Source of the DNA: Lingula anatina
Taxonomy: Eukaryota > Brachiopoda > Lingulata > Lingulida > Lingulidae
NCBI RefSeq assembly: GCF_001039355.2
Contig: NW_019775525.1
Coordinates: forward strand, 574,014-619,234
Direction of reading: 5' to 3'
Length of the DNA: 45,221 nt
Shown piece by piece: positions 1 to 11,400 of this stretch. The notes under the pieces are model-generated. The model had not been told where the DNA came from, searched no databases, and was given only the letters and a program-made list of their open reading frames with translations. Position 1 is the first letter of the stretch; each line of letters opens with the position of its first letter. The translations under genes and the position numbers were made by a program.

Positions 1-168
1 TCTGCCAAAATTCCAGGGGGTGTCAAGTGACCCCATTGATCCCCCCCCCCCCCGGAGGCCCATGTCTGTTAAAGCTTGATTACATGGAGTTATTGGGGAA
101 GTCCACCATGAGAAGGTGGACTTGTGTCTGAAATAACCAACCTGTTTCTTAATTATGTGATGGACCGT

Positions 169-521
169 TTAAAGGGATAATAACTCTTCGTATGACATAT
201 TCGTATATTTCACAATAAAAACATTGTGAACAACTCATAGAAATATGATATATTCTGTTTTACCACAAAAACGGCAGTTATAGCTATTATTCTGATATCT
301 GAGCTTGTCTTTAGACCACGTGACCTCCAGTGGTGGCTATACTCTGTTATAATCTCTTAAGAGATTATAACAAAAAAAAAACAAGCTTTTTAGAAAAAAA
401 AACAGGGACTAACTTTGAATGTAAAAATGGATTCATTAACCATTGGTAAGTATGGGAAAATTGTTGTTTACTCCAGGAAAATTAATTTTTTGGCCAAAAC
501 AAAGAGTTATTATCCCTTTAA
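169..521. mobile_element. TTAA-flanked MITE (piggyBac-like), 345 bp, in intron 1 of copy A
   Basis: Terminal inverted repeats AGGGATAATAACTCTT / AGAGTTATTATCCCT are bounded on both sides by TTAA (169-172 and 518-521), the target duplication typical of piggyBac-type elements. The centre holds a perfect palindrome GTTATAATCTC/TTAAGAGATTATAAC-type hairpin. No coding capacity. A second copy lies inverted at 18590-18935. Confidence 0.72.
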
Positions 522-607
522 TTGATTAAGACTAGATATTAGATAAAGATAAAGACATTGTTATCGTCCATTAAGTATTATACAGACAATCTTTCCCTCA
601 TTTCCAG

Positions 608-3600
608 ATGAAGACTCTGATCGTCCTTGCTCTTTGTGTCGTCGCGGCGTTCGCGGTGCCACCACCGCACGCCCAGGGTAAACCCATGAAGGTGAAACAA
701 GTCCCCGGAAAGCACGTGAGTAATCACCATCGAGACGTTACTGCCCTCTTTCGGGAGTCCGCTTTACTAAGCCATTGGTTACGCGCTTACAAAGGAAATT
801 TAACTGCGTAAATGACCTTATTACAGATAAGTTTAGATATGGCAATAATGTAAACAAAATACCACTTGAGATTTAGCTGACATCTTACGACAGGCATAAA
901 TACTACAAATAAACATTCACCCTGGTCCAGTGATTTATTGCCTTTGCCAAAACAATCTATCACCTTTTTAAGCAGGCAAACTAAGGCTCTACATTCAATG
1001 TCTTTTCTATTTCTTTAAATGATAAAGGAACACATGCAAGTGCATAATCAAATAAATATTTTTTTCTCGATAGCATTTCAATGTTCACGCTCATGAGAAG
1101 GGCATCTTGGTCCAGGAGAAGGTCAACGTTGACCAGGGCAGGAAACTGATCAGTTACTATGTCCCTCAACACAACCAGGTCGACGAGTCCGAATTCATCC
1201 ATGACTTCAAGAACGTAAGTTTAAACTTTCTTTTTATTTTATTTATTTATATATTTATTTATTTAGTTATTTATTTATTAAGAGTTCTTGCCAATCCAAA
1301 ATAATACATACACACACAATACATGTAGTTCTAAGTGAACTTATGGCTGGGCAAACGAATAAATAGTAACAATGGTATTATTGTTGTTGTAGCTATGGCG
1401 TTTTTTTTTTGTTTTTTTTTTTTTTTGTTTTTTTTTTGTCTTTGTATCAATAATTTAAGGTTAATACCGGTCAGTCATGGTATAATGACAAATGTATTTT
1501 AAAGTTACGATAATGCATTCTCTAAACAACAAGGAATCTCTAATTACCTCTCCAATTTTTTCAGTATCTATCAAAACAGTTTCACAGCTGATGAATTTCT
1601 TTTGTCCACAAACTTGCATTTTTATTTATTTCTAATTTTTTATTTATTATTTTTTCTTTTAGAAACTGATGGTGATGATCTTCCCCAAGCAGAAGGCTTG
1701 CTATGTGGCTCCTCTTGACAAGACCGAGGTCCAAGACCCAGACACCACCGTCGCAGCCCTCACGGAGGCCGAGAAGGACGTAGGTTTATTTTTCATCTAT
1801 CTATCTATCTATCTATCTGTCTATATTTATTTATTTGTTTATTTATTTATTTATTTTTCGACAGTTTGCTGGTATTGTTTTTACTGTTTCAGAATGGCGT
1901 GGAGGAGGAATGGCATAGAGATAAACTAATTTGACTCGATAATTAAAAAAAAGTCGTGGACAAGGACAGATTTTTATAAATAAAATATTAGCACAGGGAT
2001 TGAAAAAATTGAGTCAATTTTCGACTTTAACACTGTATTTTTTTAAAGAAAAAGGGAGGGGTAGTAAGAAACTAAAGTGGTGGGATTCGACTCGATCCGC
2101 CATTGCATCTAACGGTATTCAGCGAAAAATCTCTAGTTATACATAATTTGTACATATTGTACTTCTGAGCCATCTCTAATCAAAACTTTTAAAAAACTTT
2201 TTCAAAGGTTGCAGATCATCACATTTTCTGCTCTGTCCCACCACCAGGTAGTTTTCAAAACAAAAACAAATGGTCATTGAAAATAACTTTAAAGATAAAT
2301 TTCAAGTTACCTGTCCGTGTAAAGAAGTTTTAGAAATCAGAAATGTGATGTATCCGCCCATGTTCCTTTTAGGGAGATATGCCAGTTGCCGGCATTCAGA
2401 CCAGCGACTACAGCATTGAGGGAACCCCACAGAAGCCAGACAGCCTCCTGCCAGAGGACCTTATCCCCAAGTGCAGAAACTTCGCCACCTTCAGAGCTAA
2501 GAAGATGATGGAGAGCTTCAGCGTTGACGAAAAAGGTATGACAGTACCGGTGAAATCAGTTATGTAGTTTTATAAGACCCAATCTAGTTTTTTAAGAACG
2601 AAATTATTTATTTCGATATGTAAAAAAGGAGTTATAACAGGGATGCCACTGCGTAGACAATTAGGAATGGAAACAGTTCAAGTCCAGTGACCCATTTTGT
2701 GTGTATAATCCCCACCTTCTCCTTAAAACCTGTGGCATTTTAATTCAGCATGAAATGACCCTTACTTTGTTCACCGCTGTACACTGTATGTTGAGCACAG
2801 CACCAAGTATGTGCTCCCAGCAAAAAAGCATACACACACATTTGTCTGTGACTCTATTTTCTGCCAATTCTGCTTGCAGACGGCAGCCGTAAGAAGAGAG
2901 AAACCCCCGCCATGACCATCATCGAGGATGATTCCTGCAACATGTGCATGAAGCCAGAGTGTGTCGTCCAGACCCGCCATTGCCAGTTCATCGTTATGTG
3001 CCAGACTGCCACCAACAAATTTGGCGAGATCGTGCCAGACTGCAGCAAGAAACAGGAGGTAGGTTAAGATGACGTTTTTATTCATTTTGTAAAGATTTTA
3101 AAGGTACACGATCAGCCTTTAGGGCACTTGCATAGCAGAAATGTTATATTCCCAGCAGACAAACGACATTGATTCACCGTTGAATCAACGTTAATTTTGG
3201 TGGATCAACGCTGAATCAACGTAGAATCAATGTCGTTTGCCTGCTGGGATTGTTCCTGGAAATTGCAACATCTGGCCTTAAGCATTAAAATATGATTATC
3301 ATATCTAAAAACTTCTCAAAGAAAGTCCCAAGTACCTAGTGGTTTGAGTCACTTTTTGAGATAGATACTGCATGGTGAATTCCATTCGTTACGAAAAAAG
3401 GAAACGGTTTTCAATGGACGGCGCTGATTAATTGCACGGCTTCAGTATATCCATCCAGGACTGATTAAAATAATTATTAAAATAAACACAAATGGTACTG
3501 ATAAATTCCAAGATACGTTTTAAAATTTCATGCATGCTCTAAAAAGTATTGTTTATCATCCCAGGTTCACAAGTTCTACAACGTCAACCAGTGTAAGCCA

Positions 3601-3732
3601 TGCTGCGACATGAACCACCAGGTGTATTTCCCACCAATGCCAGAAATCGGATATCCCGGCGGAAACATTGTCTGCAGCAAAATGATGGCAAACAAGGCCA
3701 AATCTTCCTATCCAAACTGCCGTGGACAGTAA
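608..3732 (+). CDS. BRICHOS-domain secreted proprotein, tandem copy A (291 aa, 6 coding exons)
   Basis: Coding exons 608-715, 1074-1214, 1663-1779, 2373-2535, 2880-3058 and 3565-3732 join with good GT-AG sites (phases 0,0,0,1,0) into 291 residues. Residues 1-16 are a signal peptide (MKTLIVLALCVVAAFA). A BRICHOS domain covers about 50-160: Asp80 lies 16 residues before Cys96, with a second Cys at 156, which fits the family's invariant Asp-Cys-Cys pattern. A furin-type site RKKR/E at 180-184 would release a C-terminal peptide of 108 residues with 11 cysteines (spacing C-x2-C-x4-C-x6-C-x5-C-x13-C, then C-x2-CC and two more). BRICHOS domains act as intramolecular chaperones for an aggregation-prone segment of the same precursor, so the product is probably processed in the secretory pathway. 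ATG is the first base of its exon, so a 5' non-coding exon must lie left of the window. AATAAA signals follow the stop near 3747. Function of the released peptide is unknown. Confidence 0.88.
1225..1280. repeat. TTTA-type microsatellite just after the exon 3 donor of copy A
   Basis: ATTTATTTATATATTTATTT run beginning about 17 bases after the splice donor. Similar runs start at the same spot in copies B (8280-8322) and D (21914-21926). Confidence 0.7.
1788..1858. repeat. ATCT and TTTA microsatellite after the exon 4 donor of copy A
   Basis: (CTAT)n grading into (TTTA)n directly after GTAGGTTTATTT. Copies B (8877-8905) and D (22366-22395) have (TTTA)n there; copy C has only T-rich sequence. 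Confidence 0.7.
3151..3249. mobile_element. Short palindromic MITE in intron 6 of copy A
   Basis: Ends CCCAGCAGACAAACGACATTGA / TCAATGTCGTTTGCCTGCTGGG-type inverted repeats enclose GAATCAACGTT words. It is flanked by ATT on both sides. Introns 6 of B and C lack it at the matching place (GAAATGTTATATTTTTTTCTGG in C). Confidence 0.65.
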
Positions 3733-4010
3733 ATTTGGAACCAAAAAATAAATAATAATAAAAGACTCAGACTTTCTATTTTTCAACCATTCTCTTCGAT
3801 GAATCTTAATTGTTTTGATTAAAAAAAACACTACGGTAGTTATTCGGACATTACTTTCAAAATAAGCCAATGAATGTGATGGTACATCGTTAGCGATCTA
3901 CTTTATTGTACAATAATGTCGGCATTCCTGATTTTGACCCGTTCTTTTCAAATAATAAAACGTTTAGTTTTGCAGACAGCGTCTTCGTTTTTTTAATGAA
4001 CGCACCGGAA
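3733..4010 (+). promoter_or_regulatory. 3' UTR/poly(A) region and conserved 3' flank of copy A
   Basis: Overlapping AATAAA signals lie at about 3747-3765. A conserved block then runs to a second AATAAA at 3954-3959 followed by CGTTTAGTTTTGCAGACAG. The same block follows copies B, C and D, so it is either part of the duplicated unit or a distal poly(A) site. Confidence 0.55.
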
Positions 4011-4949
4011 TTAAATTTTATTTTACTTTGAAAAGATCATTAAAACTTAATTTCAGCCAAAAACTTATAAAAAGTGTGATCCAAGAGGAAACAAAACAAA
4101 TGAAATACCAGCCTAGTAACTCGTCATACAATCGCCTACTGTACTGAAGCCCATTTTCATTTGCACTGTTAATAAAAGAGAACACGATTTCCTTTTGGGC
4201 AAGATTAGAACAGTTTTGTCAAAAATATTTGATGGATGTCATGTTTTGGGACACGTTCTGCAGATTTCAAAAGCTCCCACATGACAAATTTTCTATTTCA
4301 CATATGCGAATTAAGCCTCGGTCTCAACCAGTGGGACATTTGTGCATAATCGCACTGGCAACGAAAGTCCTTCTTTCGACATTAAGAGTTCGCAGACAGC
4401 CCGTAAGCATGTACAGAAGATGTTGGGCATGCCTAACAAACTTTAAGAATTCTCGGCGAACAACGAAGCCGCAGGGGTACAGTTCCTTGTTCCCCTCGCA
4501 AGGAGTTTGCAGGGAGTTCGCAAGTGAGGCGTGCTATTTTTAAGGTTCCGTAAAAAAAAAAAACCGTTAAATAAGACGCTCATGCCAAGCAATGAAGTAA
4601 CAAGTACCCTTTGTATGTTGAGAACGGGGAACGCCCGTATAACTTACGCACATAATCGAACACACGGGGTGTTCCTAACCCCCACGCCAGGAGTATGAAA
4701 GGCGTGCTCACGGTAGACGCTCGAGTTTTGCCAGCGATTGTCGATTGTTCAACGTGTAAAGCTCTGACAATTGTCAAAAATTTGGGCACAAACAGGTCGT
4801 AGAAGTCCGTATGGCCGGTTGTAAACGAGGCTTTTCCTATACATATACGACTTCCACGGCCTCCACTGCACCCAAACTTCACAGAGGACGTACGCTCCTA
4901 TGATTCTTTACTATCGTTAACTTATTGGTTGTACAATCAGTATAATTTT

Positions 4950-4984
<35 letters not shown>

Positions 4985-5329
4985 AAAGGTTGAATTAGAT
5001 AACATCGGTTCCTGACGTGATTTTCTGTATCACTTTACGCATTGCAGTGCTGGTGACACTTTTTTTGCTAGGTGAGCATATACATATAGGCCTATTACGA
5101 GGGTGCGTAAAAGTTATAAAACCAAGAGCCTTGTTCTGTACATTAATATTGCTACTTTGCAATATACATTGTAAATTTTGTTGAATTTTGAACATAACTG
5201 ACAACAGTGACCCTTGTGGTCAGAGAGTACAAACAACTCTGATACAGCGAGGTACTTGGGTCACGTAATTATGTCGTTTTTTATTATCTTATTTTTATTT
5301 AGGCCACACTTTTTTATTTCTATGGATGA
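4011..5329. other. A-B intergenic DNA, left part
   Basis: No gene recognised. 4330-4920 is GC-richer, with inverted-looking words (GTTCGCAGACAGCC, GGAGTTTGCAGGGAGTTCGC, CACGGGGTGTTCCTAAC) typical of an unclassified repeat. An A38-type homopolymer at 4952-4982 follows it and may be the tail of a retroposed sequence. Confidence 0.4.
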
Positions 5330-5900
5330 CATCCTGCACGCGCACCGATTTTCGTCCGTTCTCAGGAAAAAAAATCACCCCCAACGAAGTCAGTTGTCTC
5401 AAACGTCGTTATTGAATTTGCCGGAAAATGAGCTTTTTGCGCATGCGTATTATCGCCACGTGGAAATATGGCGGCTTTGCCTTCAAATTCATCTCTAGGA
5501 TTACTGTCAAATTACACGACAATTAAAGTCATAAAGAGGACGGGCCGTAGTTTTGGATTGGTATGTCATTGATATTGGGCATGGAGATATCACCTTTCTA
5601 CAATTATACGAAAGGCTGGCGGCGGCCAGCGATTATAGCCCGGAAATTTCAGTGACATTCTGTCCAAAGCAGCACGTAAAAGTCGACAAGGGCGTCGAGG
5701 TATTTGGTGGACTGAAGGTCGGACAGGCCACCCGACAGTTTGGCTGCTTCGTGCGAGTCTAAGTAGACAAAACGGCAACTACCGAAAGACCTTTAATAGA
5801 TTTGGTAGTCTTAAGCATATCTTTGCATGATTTTTTAACAATTCTGTGAAGTGTTCATAATGCTTTAATATTCTGAGAGCACAAATAAAGACACACTGTT
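5330..5900 (+). CDS. Candidate small gene with a housekeeping-type start (uncertain)
   Basis: CpG-rich sequence leads to ATG at 5468 in the context AAATATGGCGGC, a YY1-like motif often placed at metazoan housekeeping start codons. The frame 5468-5560 encodes 31 residues beginning MAALPSNSSLGLL and reaches a donor-like G/GTATGT. A different frame is open from about 5535 to the stop at 5762 (ending GGLKVGQATRQFGCFVRV), and an AATAAA follows at about 5890. Phase-compatible splicing is possible only through a weak donor (GTAGTT at 5547) to the acceptor before 5679. I do not recognise either peptide. It could be a gene, a decayed gene, or chance. Confidence 0.28.
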
Positions 5901-6075
5901 TGTTTAATATTTGTTTTACTGATTGGTAGGCCTATACCAACAAAATGCATAAAATAACCTTAACTAGATTTGGCGATATGCAGCTTATCCATTCATGACT
6001 TTTTTTACCTTTCTACGAAGTATTCACAATGTTTTAATATTTTGAGAGCATGAATAAAGACATATTATTAGTTTG
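5795..6075. repeat. Local tandem duplication of about 180 bp
   Basis: Blocks beginning TAGATTTGG near 5798 and 5965 both run through TTCATAATG/TTCACAATG and TTTAATATTCTGAGAGCA to AATAAAGACA. Both copies therefore carry a poly(A)-type signal. Confidence 0.55.
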
Positions 6076-6237
6076 ATACGTATTCCTGTGGTAAATTTGT
6101 GTTTCCAGCTGTGTGCTGACAGCATTCCTTTACTTAAGCAGTTTTTTTTTTTTTTTTTTTTTTTNCGCCCTCTTGCACCGATTTTGGGGTCACCAGAGGA
6201 TGTCATCCATAAAAATAAAAAAATGTGGCCTTATCTA

Positions 6238-6239
<2 letters not shown>

Positions 6240-6274
<35 letters not shown>
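6240..6274. repeat. (TG)n microsatellite in A-B intergenic DNA
   Basis: About 16 GT units. Confidence 0.85.
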
Positions 6275-6276
<2 letters not shown>

Positions 6277-6779
6277 AGGCAAACATGTTGAAATATTCAG
6301 AAAAATCCATTCCTTTGCAAATTTAACTTTATAATGCAGATCTAATTCTTTTGTTGTAAAGCAAATTACTTACACTTTCACTAATAACAGATAACAATTA
6401 AAGCGGAATCAAAAGAATAAAAGGACAAAGAGTTATTGGGTGTAAGTTAAGTTTCACCAAGAGTCAACAAATGTAGAACATGTTTTTAGTGTCAGAAAAA
6501 GATGGAAAAGGTCAAGGTCAGTAACAGTTAATGTGATTGGTTAATTTCATAACATATTTTGATTTTGATCATCTATTTATCACATAATAACTGAGTTTTG
6601 GATAAGGTCCAAGCATGAGTAATCCAAATAATATTTTAGATATCTTTAATTGAAAACAAGTCTCTTGGGGATTACCTAATAAGGAAATGTTGCATGGTGA
6701 CTTGCAACATGCGAATGGTAAATATTTTGTAATCACGCAAAGACAATGGAAAAGAAAACAAGTATATGCGTGATCAGTA

Positions 6780-6884
6780 TGGAGAAATTGAGTATAAATA
6801 TTTGTGAAGTTGTATGAAGAGAGTCGGTGAATAAACGTTTCGAAAGCTCCAAACTGCTGTCGTCATTCCTCACTATAACACTTT
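6780..6884 (+). other. LTR-like promoter/poly(A) block, copy 1
   Basis: GTGATCAGTATGGAG, then GAGTATAAATA and GTGAATAAACG, ending ...CTATAACA. TATA box, AATAAA and a final ACA within 100 bases resemble the R/U5 part of a retrotransposon LTR. No internal genes nearby; a relative lies at 11738-11856. Confidence 0.35.
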
Positions 6885-7284
6885 CCAATTACATAATTAA
6901 TATCTATAACACTCTTTCAAATTTTATAACCAGCTAGACAACAGCTTCCCCTGTGATTGTATCAACGGCCCAGACACAGGGAGGTACAAGTACTAGTACA
7001 CGTGTCCAGTAATTAAGTCATTGCAGACTAACCGATTATATAACTTTAGAAGATCAACATGGTGCTGCACTTTATAGTTTAGTTTTCAACTAGCAATAAC
7101 CACACCTCGGATAAACCTCATTGGCTATGGAACCGCCACTCCGCAAAACTTTAAGCTTCCTGATATTCAGGCACTATTCTCTGAAAAAAGACCGCAATGC
7201 CAACAGCATTTATCATGTCACCTAGTATGACCTTGGTGACGAATTCCGGACTTGAATCTGGTTGGTTGAAAAGTCTTCCTGATA

Positions 7285-7393
7285 CAAGGTATATATTTAA
7301 ACCTTCGGAGTTCTATTAACGGCATCTATTGATCTCTAATTATCGACTGCTACACAAGTGTAAAGCTAAGAAGACTTATAACAGAGTGCCGAG
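7285..7393 (+). promoter_or_regulatory. Promoter and non-coding exon 1 of BRICHOS copy B
   Basis: A TATA-like TATATTTAA at 7292-7300 is followed after about 30 bases by a short untranslated exon ending in GAG/GTAGGG (donor at 7394). Just upstream (7260-7275) is a GGTTGGTTGAAAAGT element shared with copies C and D. The coding exon begins exactly at its ATG after a CAG acceptor at 7749, so all of the 5' UTR comes from this exon. The transcription start is inferred from TATA spacing. Confidence 0.6.
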
Positions 7394-7749
7394 GTAGGGA
7401 TCATTTTTGTCATGGGCGTATATATTTAAAAATAAGTATTTGCAAAGAGTCCGGTATATTAGTGTGTGTATTTGAACGTCATAAATGTGCTTAAGTAAAA
7501 AGGAGAGTTCATTTTACGGATTGCCAATGTTAATACAATAATTAACAATGTGGTCATTTCGCGTTACTTCATGACCAAAGCATTTGGCGAGTAATTCCTT
7601 CTTGATATTATTTGTAAGAAGTTAATCTTTCTTAAGTTTCTTGTTGTGTTTTGCAGCTTTGCGCGTACCAAAATTAAAACCAAAGATCAATCGCTTCAAA
7701 ATTATAAAAATGCAATAGCTGTACCCAGTACATTATTTTTTTATTCCAG

Positions 7750-8431
7750 ATGAAGACTATGATCGGTCTTGCTATTTTTGTTGTCTCGGCGTTCGCAGTG
7801 CCACCACCACACGCCCAGGCCAACCCCTTGAAAGTGAAACAAGTCCCTGGAAGGCTGGTAAGTAATCGACATTGAGACGTTCCTGGTTGCTGTCAGATAT
7901 ACTAAACCTTTGGTTACGCGCTTGTGAAAGGAAATTGTGAAACTGTGAAAAGGAGACATTACGTTCTCTGTGCTCCAGTGTTTTATTAACACTACCAAAT
8001 AATATTCAGTGTTTCTGTAACGCAGGCCAACTTAAATTATAGCTTTTTTATTCTTTAAATGATTAAGGAACAGCTACATGCTGTTAGCAACATGTACAGT
8101 CACATGTCTATTTTTTGGACAGCATTTCAATGTTCACGCCCATGAGAAGGGCGTCTTGGTTCAAGAGAAGGTCAACGTAGATCAGGGCAGGAAACTGGTC
8201 AGTTTCTACGTCCCTCAACACAACCAAGTGGACGAGTCCGAATTTATCCACGACTTCAAGAACGTAAGCCTTAACTTTCTTTTTATTTATTTATTTATTT
8301 ATTTATTTATATATTTATTTATGTGGAGTTTTCGTAAATCCAAAAAAGGGAGAATTCTAAGTGATAACGAATGGTTGAGTAAATGAATAAATAATCACAG
8401 CATTATCATTTTTGATGTTGTAGGTTTGTTT

Positions 8432-8472
<41 letters not shown>

Positions 8473-11400
8473 CTATAGTTATTGTCGGTATCTGTATTAA
8501 TTCATTCATGTCACAACGAAGCCCTATTTTGGTCAAATATAACAATACAACTTTTTATTCATTTAATATTGACAAATGTATTGTATAGTAACAATTATAG
8601 TTTCTCCCAACAACAACGAAACTCCAATTAACAATGCAATACGTCAGAGTCTAATAAGACACTTTCTCGGGGAGATACGGTTGTTATAACCGTGAGAATA
8701 TAACACAGCTGATGAAATTCTTTTGCTGACAAACTTAATTTTTGCCTCGTGCAGAAACTGCTGGTGATGATCTTCCCCAAGCAGAAGGCTTGCTATGTGG
8801 CTCCTCTTGACAAGACCGAGGTTCAGGACCCAGACACCACCGTCACCGCCCTCAAGTCGGCCGAGAAAGACGTAGGTTTACTTTTTATTTATTTATTTAT
8901 TTATCTGTTTATTGTCAGTTTGTTGGTTTTGAATTGATTGTTTAAGAATGGCCTGGAGGAGGAATGGCAAAGATATAAACACATTTGTCTCTATACAAAT
9001 AGAAAAATTGTGGCCAAAGACAGATTTTTATTTAAAAAATAAGGCACAGGGATTGAAAGATTGTCTATTTTCGCCATTTAAACTGTATTTTTTGAAAGAA
9101 AAGGGAAAGGGTAGTAAGAAACTAAGGGGGCAAGACTGTTACCCTCTCTCATCTCGACTCGATCCGCCAGGTATTACATCTACATCTGGAGGTTCACAGC
9201 GAAAAATCTCTAGTTTTACATTAAGTGTACATTATATACCTCTGTGCCATCTCTTATCAATATCTTTTCAAATCTTTTCACAAGTCTCAGACTGACACAG
9301 TTTCTACTCTATGGTAACACCAGGTAGCTTTGAAAAGCAACAAAATGCTCATTGAAAATAACTTTATAGACAATTTTAAAACTGTGTTAAGAAGTTTTAA
9401 GGAATTAGAAGTGTGGATTATCAGCCCATGTTCTTTTTAGGGTGATATGTCAGTTGCCGGCATTCAGACTAGCGACTACAGCATTGAGGGAACACCACAG
9501 AAGCCAGACAGCCTCCTGCCAGAGGATCTCATCCCTAAGTGCAGGAACTTCGCCACCATCAGAGCTAAGAAGATGATGGAGAGCTTTAGCGTTGACGAAA
9601 AAGGTATGACAGTACCGGTGGAATCAGTTATTATACGAGTAAATGTGTAAGAACCAAACTATATATTTTGATATCTAAAAAGGTGATCATACAGTTGACA
9701 CTGCACTGAGACAATTCCAACAAACACAAAACGTTATTATAACGTTACTATAACGTTGATTTACCTTTTACGTTATAATAACGTTCAGTATTTGCTGGGA
9801 TTACGTAAGGAATCAGTCGAGTTGAGTGGCCTATTCCATGTGAATATTTGCCTCCCCTTTCTTTAACCAAAATCTGTTACATTTCAATTTGTATACAAGT
9901 GCCATTTTTTTGTAATTGGCAGCTGTAGCTTGAGCATCTTTAAATGTGATACATCCTACAAATCATATATATATGCATTTGTCTCTGACTTTATCCTCTG
10001 TCAATTCTGTTTGCAGACGGCAGCCGTAAGAAGAGAGAAACCGCCGCCATGACCATAATTGAGGATGATTCCTGCCACATGTGCATGAAGCCAGAGTGTG
10101 TTGTCCGGACCCGCCATTGCCAGTACATCGTCATGTGCCAGACTGCCACCAACAAATTTGGCGAGATCGTGCCAGACTGTACCGAGAAACAGCAGGTACG
10201 TTCAGAAGACCTTTTTTTTATTTTTTTGTAAAGAATTTAAGGCACACGAGCAGCCTTTAAGGCTCTTATATAGCANCATCGTCATGTGCCAGACTGCCAC
10301 CAACAAATTTGGCGAGATCGTGCCAGACTGTACCGAGAAACAGCAGGTACGTTCAGAAGACCTTTTTTTATTTTTTTGTAAAGAATTTAAGGCACACGAG
10401 CAGCCTTTAAGGCTCTTATATAGCAGAAATGTAAACTTTATCCTGGAAATTGCAACATTTGGCTCTTAATCATTAAGGTATGATTTTCGGTATCAGGACA
10501 ACACGCCCCCCCCCCCGACAATCCCTCCCGGACGATTCCCCACGAAGAATATATATTTATGTACTAATATAAAGTGAAGAGCATTAAATTCAAATCTAGT
10601 GTGATGATGCAACTCGAGGATAGAGAATGTTAATTCCATTAAACAAACTAGACCCCCGCCAAGGCAGCAAAGTCTCCATCCAATGCCGTCTCACCCCTAA
10701 GTTTTCGATAAGTTTTCGATATTTTCCGGATCACTACCAAAAACTAATCATCTATTCCTTGGCCTACTTCTGACTTTTCCTGAAAATTTCATCAAAATCG
10801 GTCCATAACTTAGTTTTTTATTATTGATTATTGATCCGGATCACCACCAAAAATTAATCATCTCTTCCTTGGCCCACTTCTGACAGTTCCTGAAGATTTC
10901 ATCAAAATAGGTCCATAACTTTTTGAGTTATGTTGATGACAGACGACAAATAAACAGACAAACAGGGGTGAAAACATAACCTCCTTGGCAGAGGTAATTA
11001 TTTTTANATCAGGACAACAGCCCCCCCCCCTCGACAATCTACCCCTCCCCCCCCGACAATCCCTCCCGGACGATTCCCCACGAAGAATATATATTTATGT
11101 ACTAATATAAAGTGAAGAGCATTAAATTCAAATCTAGTGTGATGATGCAACTCGAGGATAGAGAATGTTAATTCCATTAAACAAACTAGAAAAGCACTCA
11201 GAGAGTGCAGACCCCCGCCAAGGCAGCAAAGTCTCCATCCAATGCCGTCTCACCCCTAAGTTTTCGATAAGTTTTCGATATTTTCCGGATCACTACCAAA
11301 AACTAATCATCTATTCCTTGGCCTACTTCTGACAGTGACTGAAAATTTCATCAAAATCGGTCCATAACTTAGTTTTTTATTATTGATTATTGATCCGGAT

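Larger units (their letters stand above)
5901..7284. other. A-B intergenic DNA, right part
   Basis: Holds the second duplicated AATAAA block, a poly-T run ending in a single N (6165), the TG microsatellite and an LTR-like block. No convincing coding frame. A conserved promoter-proximal block for copy B begins at about 7240. Confidence 0.45.

Noticed and set aside
4580-4882. 100-codon minus-strand frame in the A-B intergenic DNA
   Set aside because: Lies in an unclassified GC-richer repeat, lacks a family motif and has no splice or promoter support.
9717-9799. Repeated AACGTTA words resembling a CRISPR or operator array
   Set aside because: The words form one palindromic MITE in a eukaryotic intron; there are no regular spacers.
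10277-10346. A possible extra exon 6b in copy B
   Set aside because: It starts in mid-exon directly after an N and repeats the preceding 150 bp, so an assembly join explains it better.
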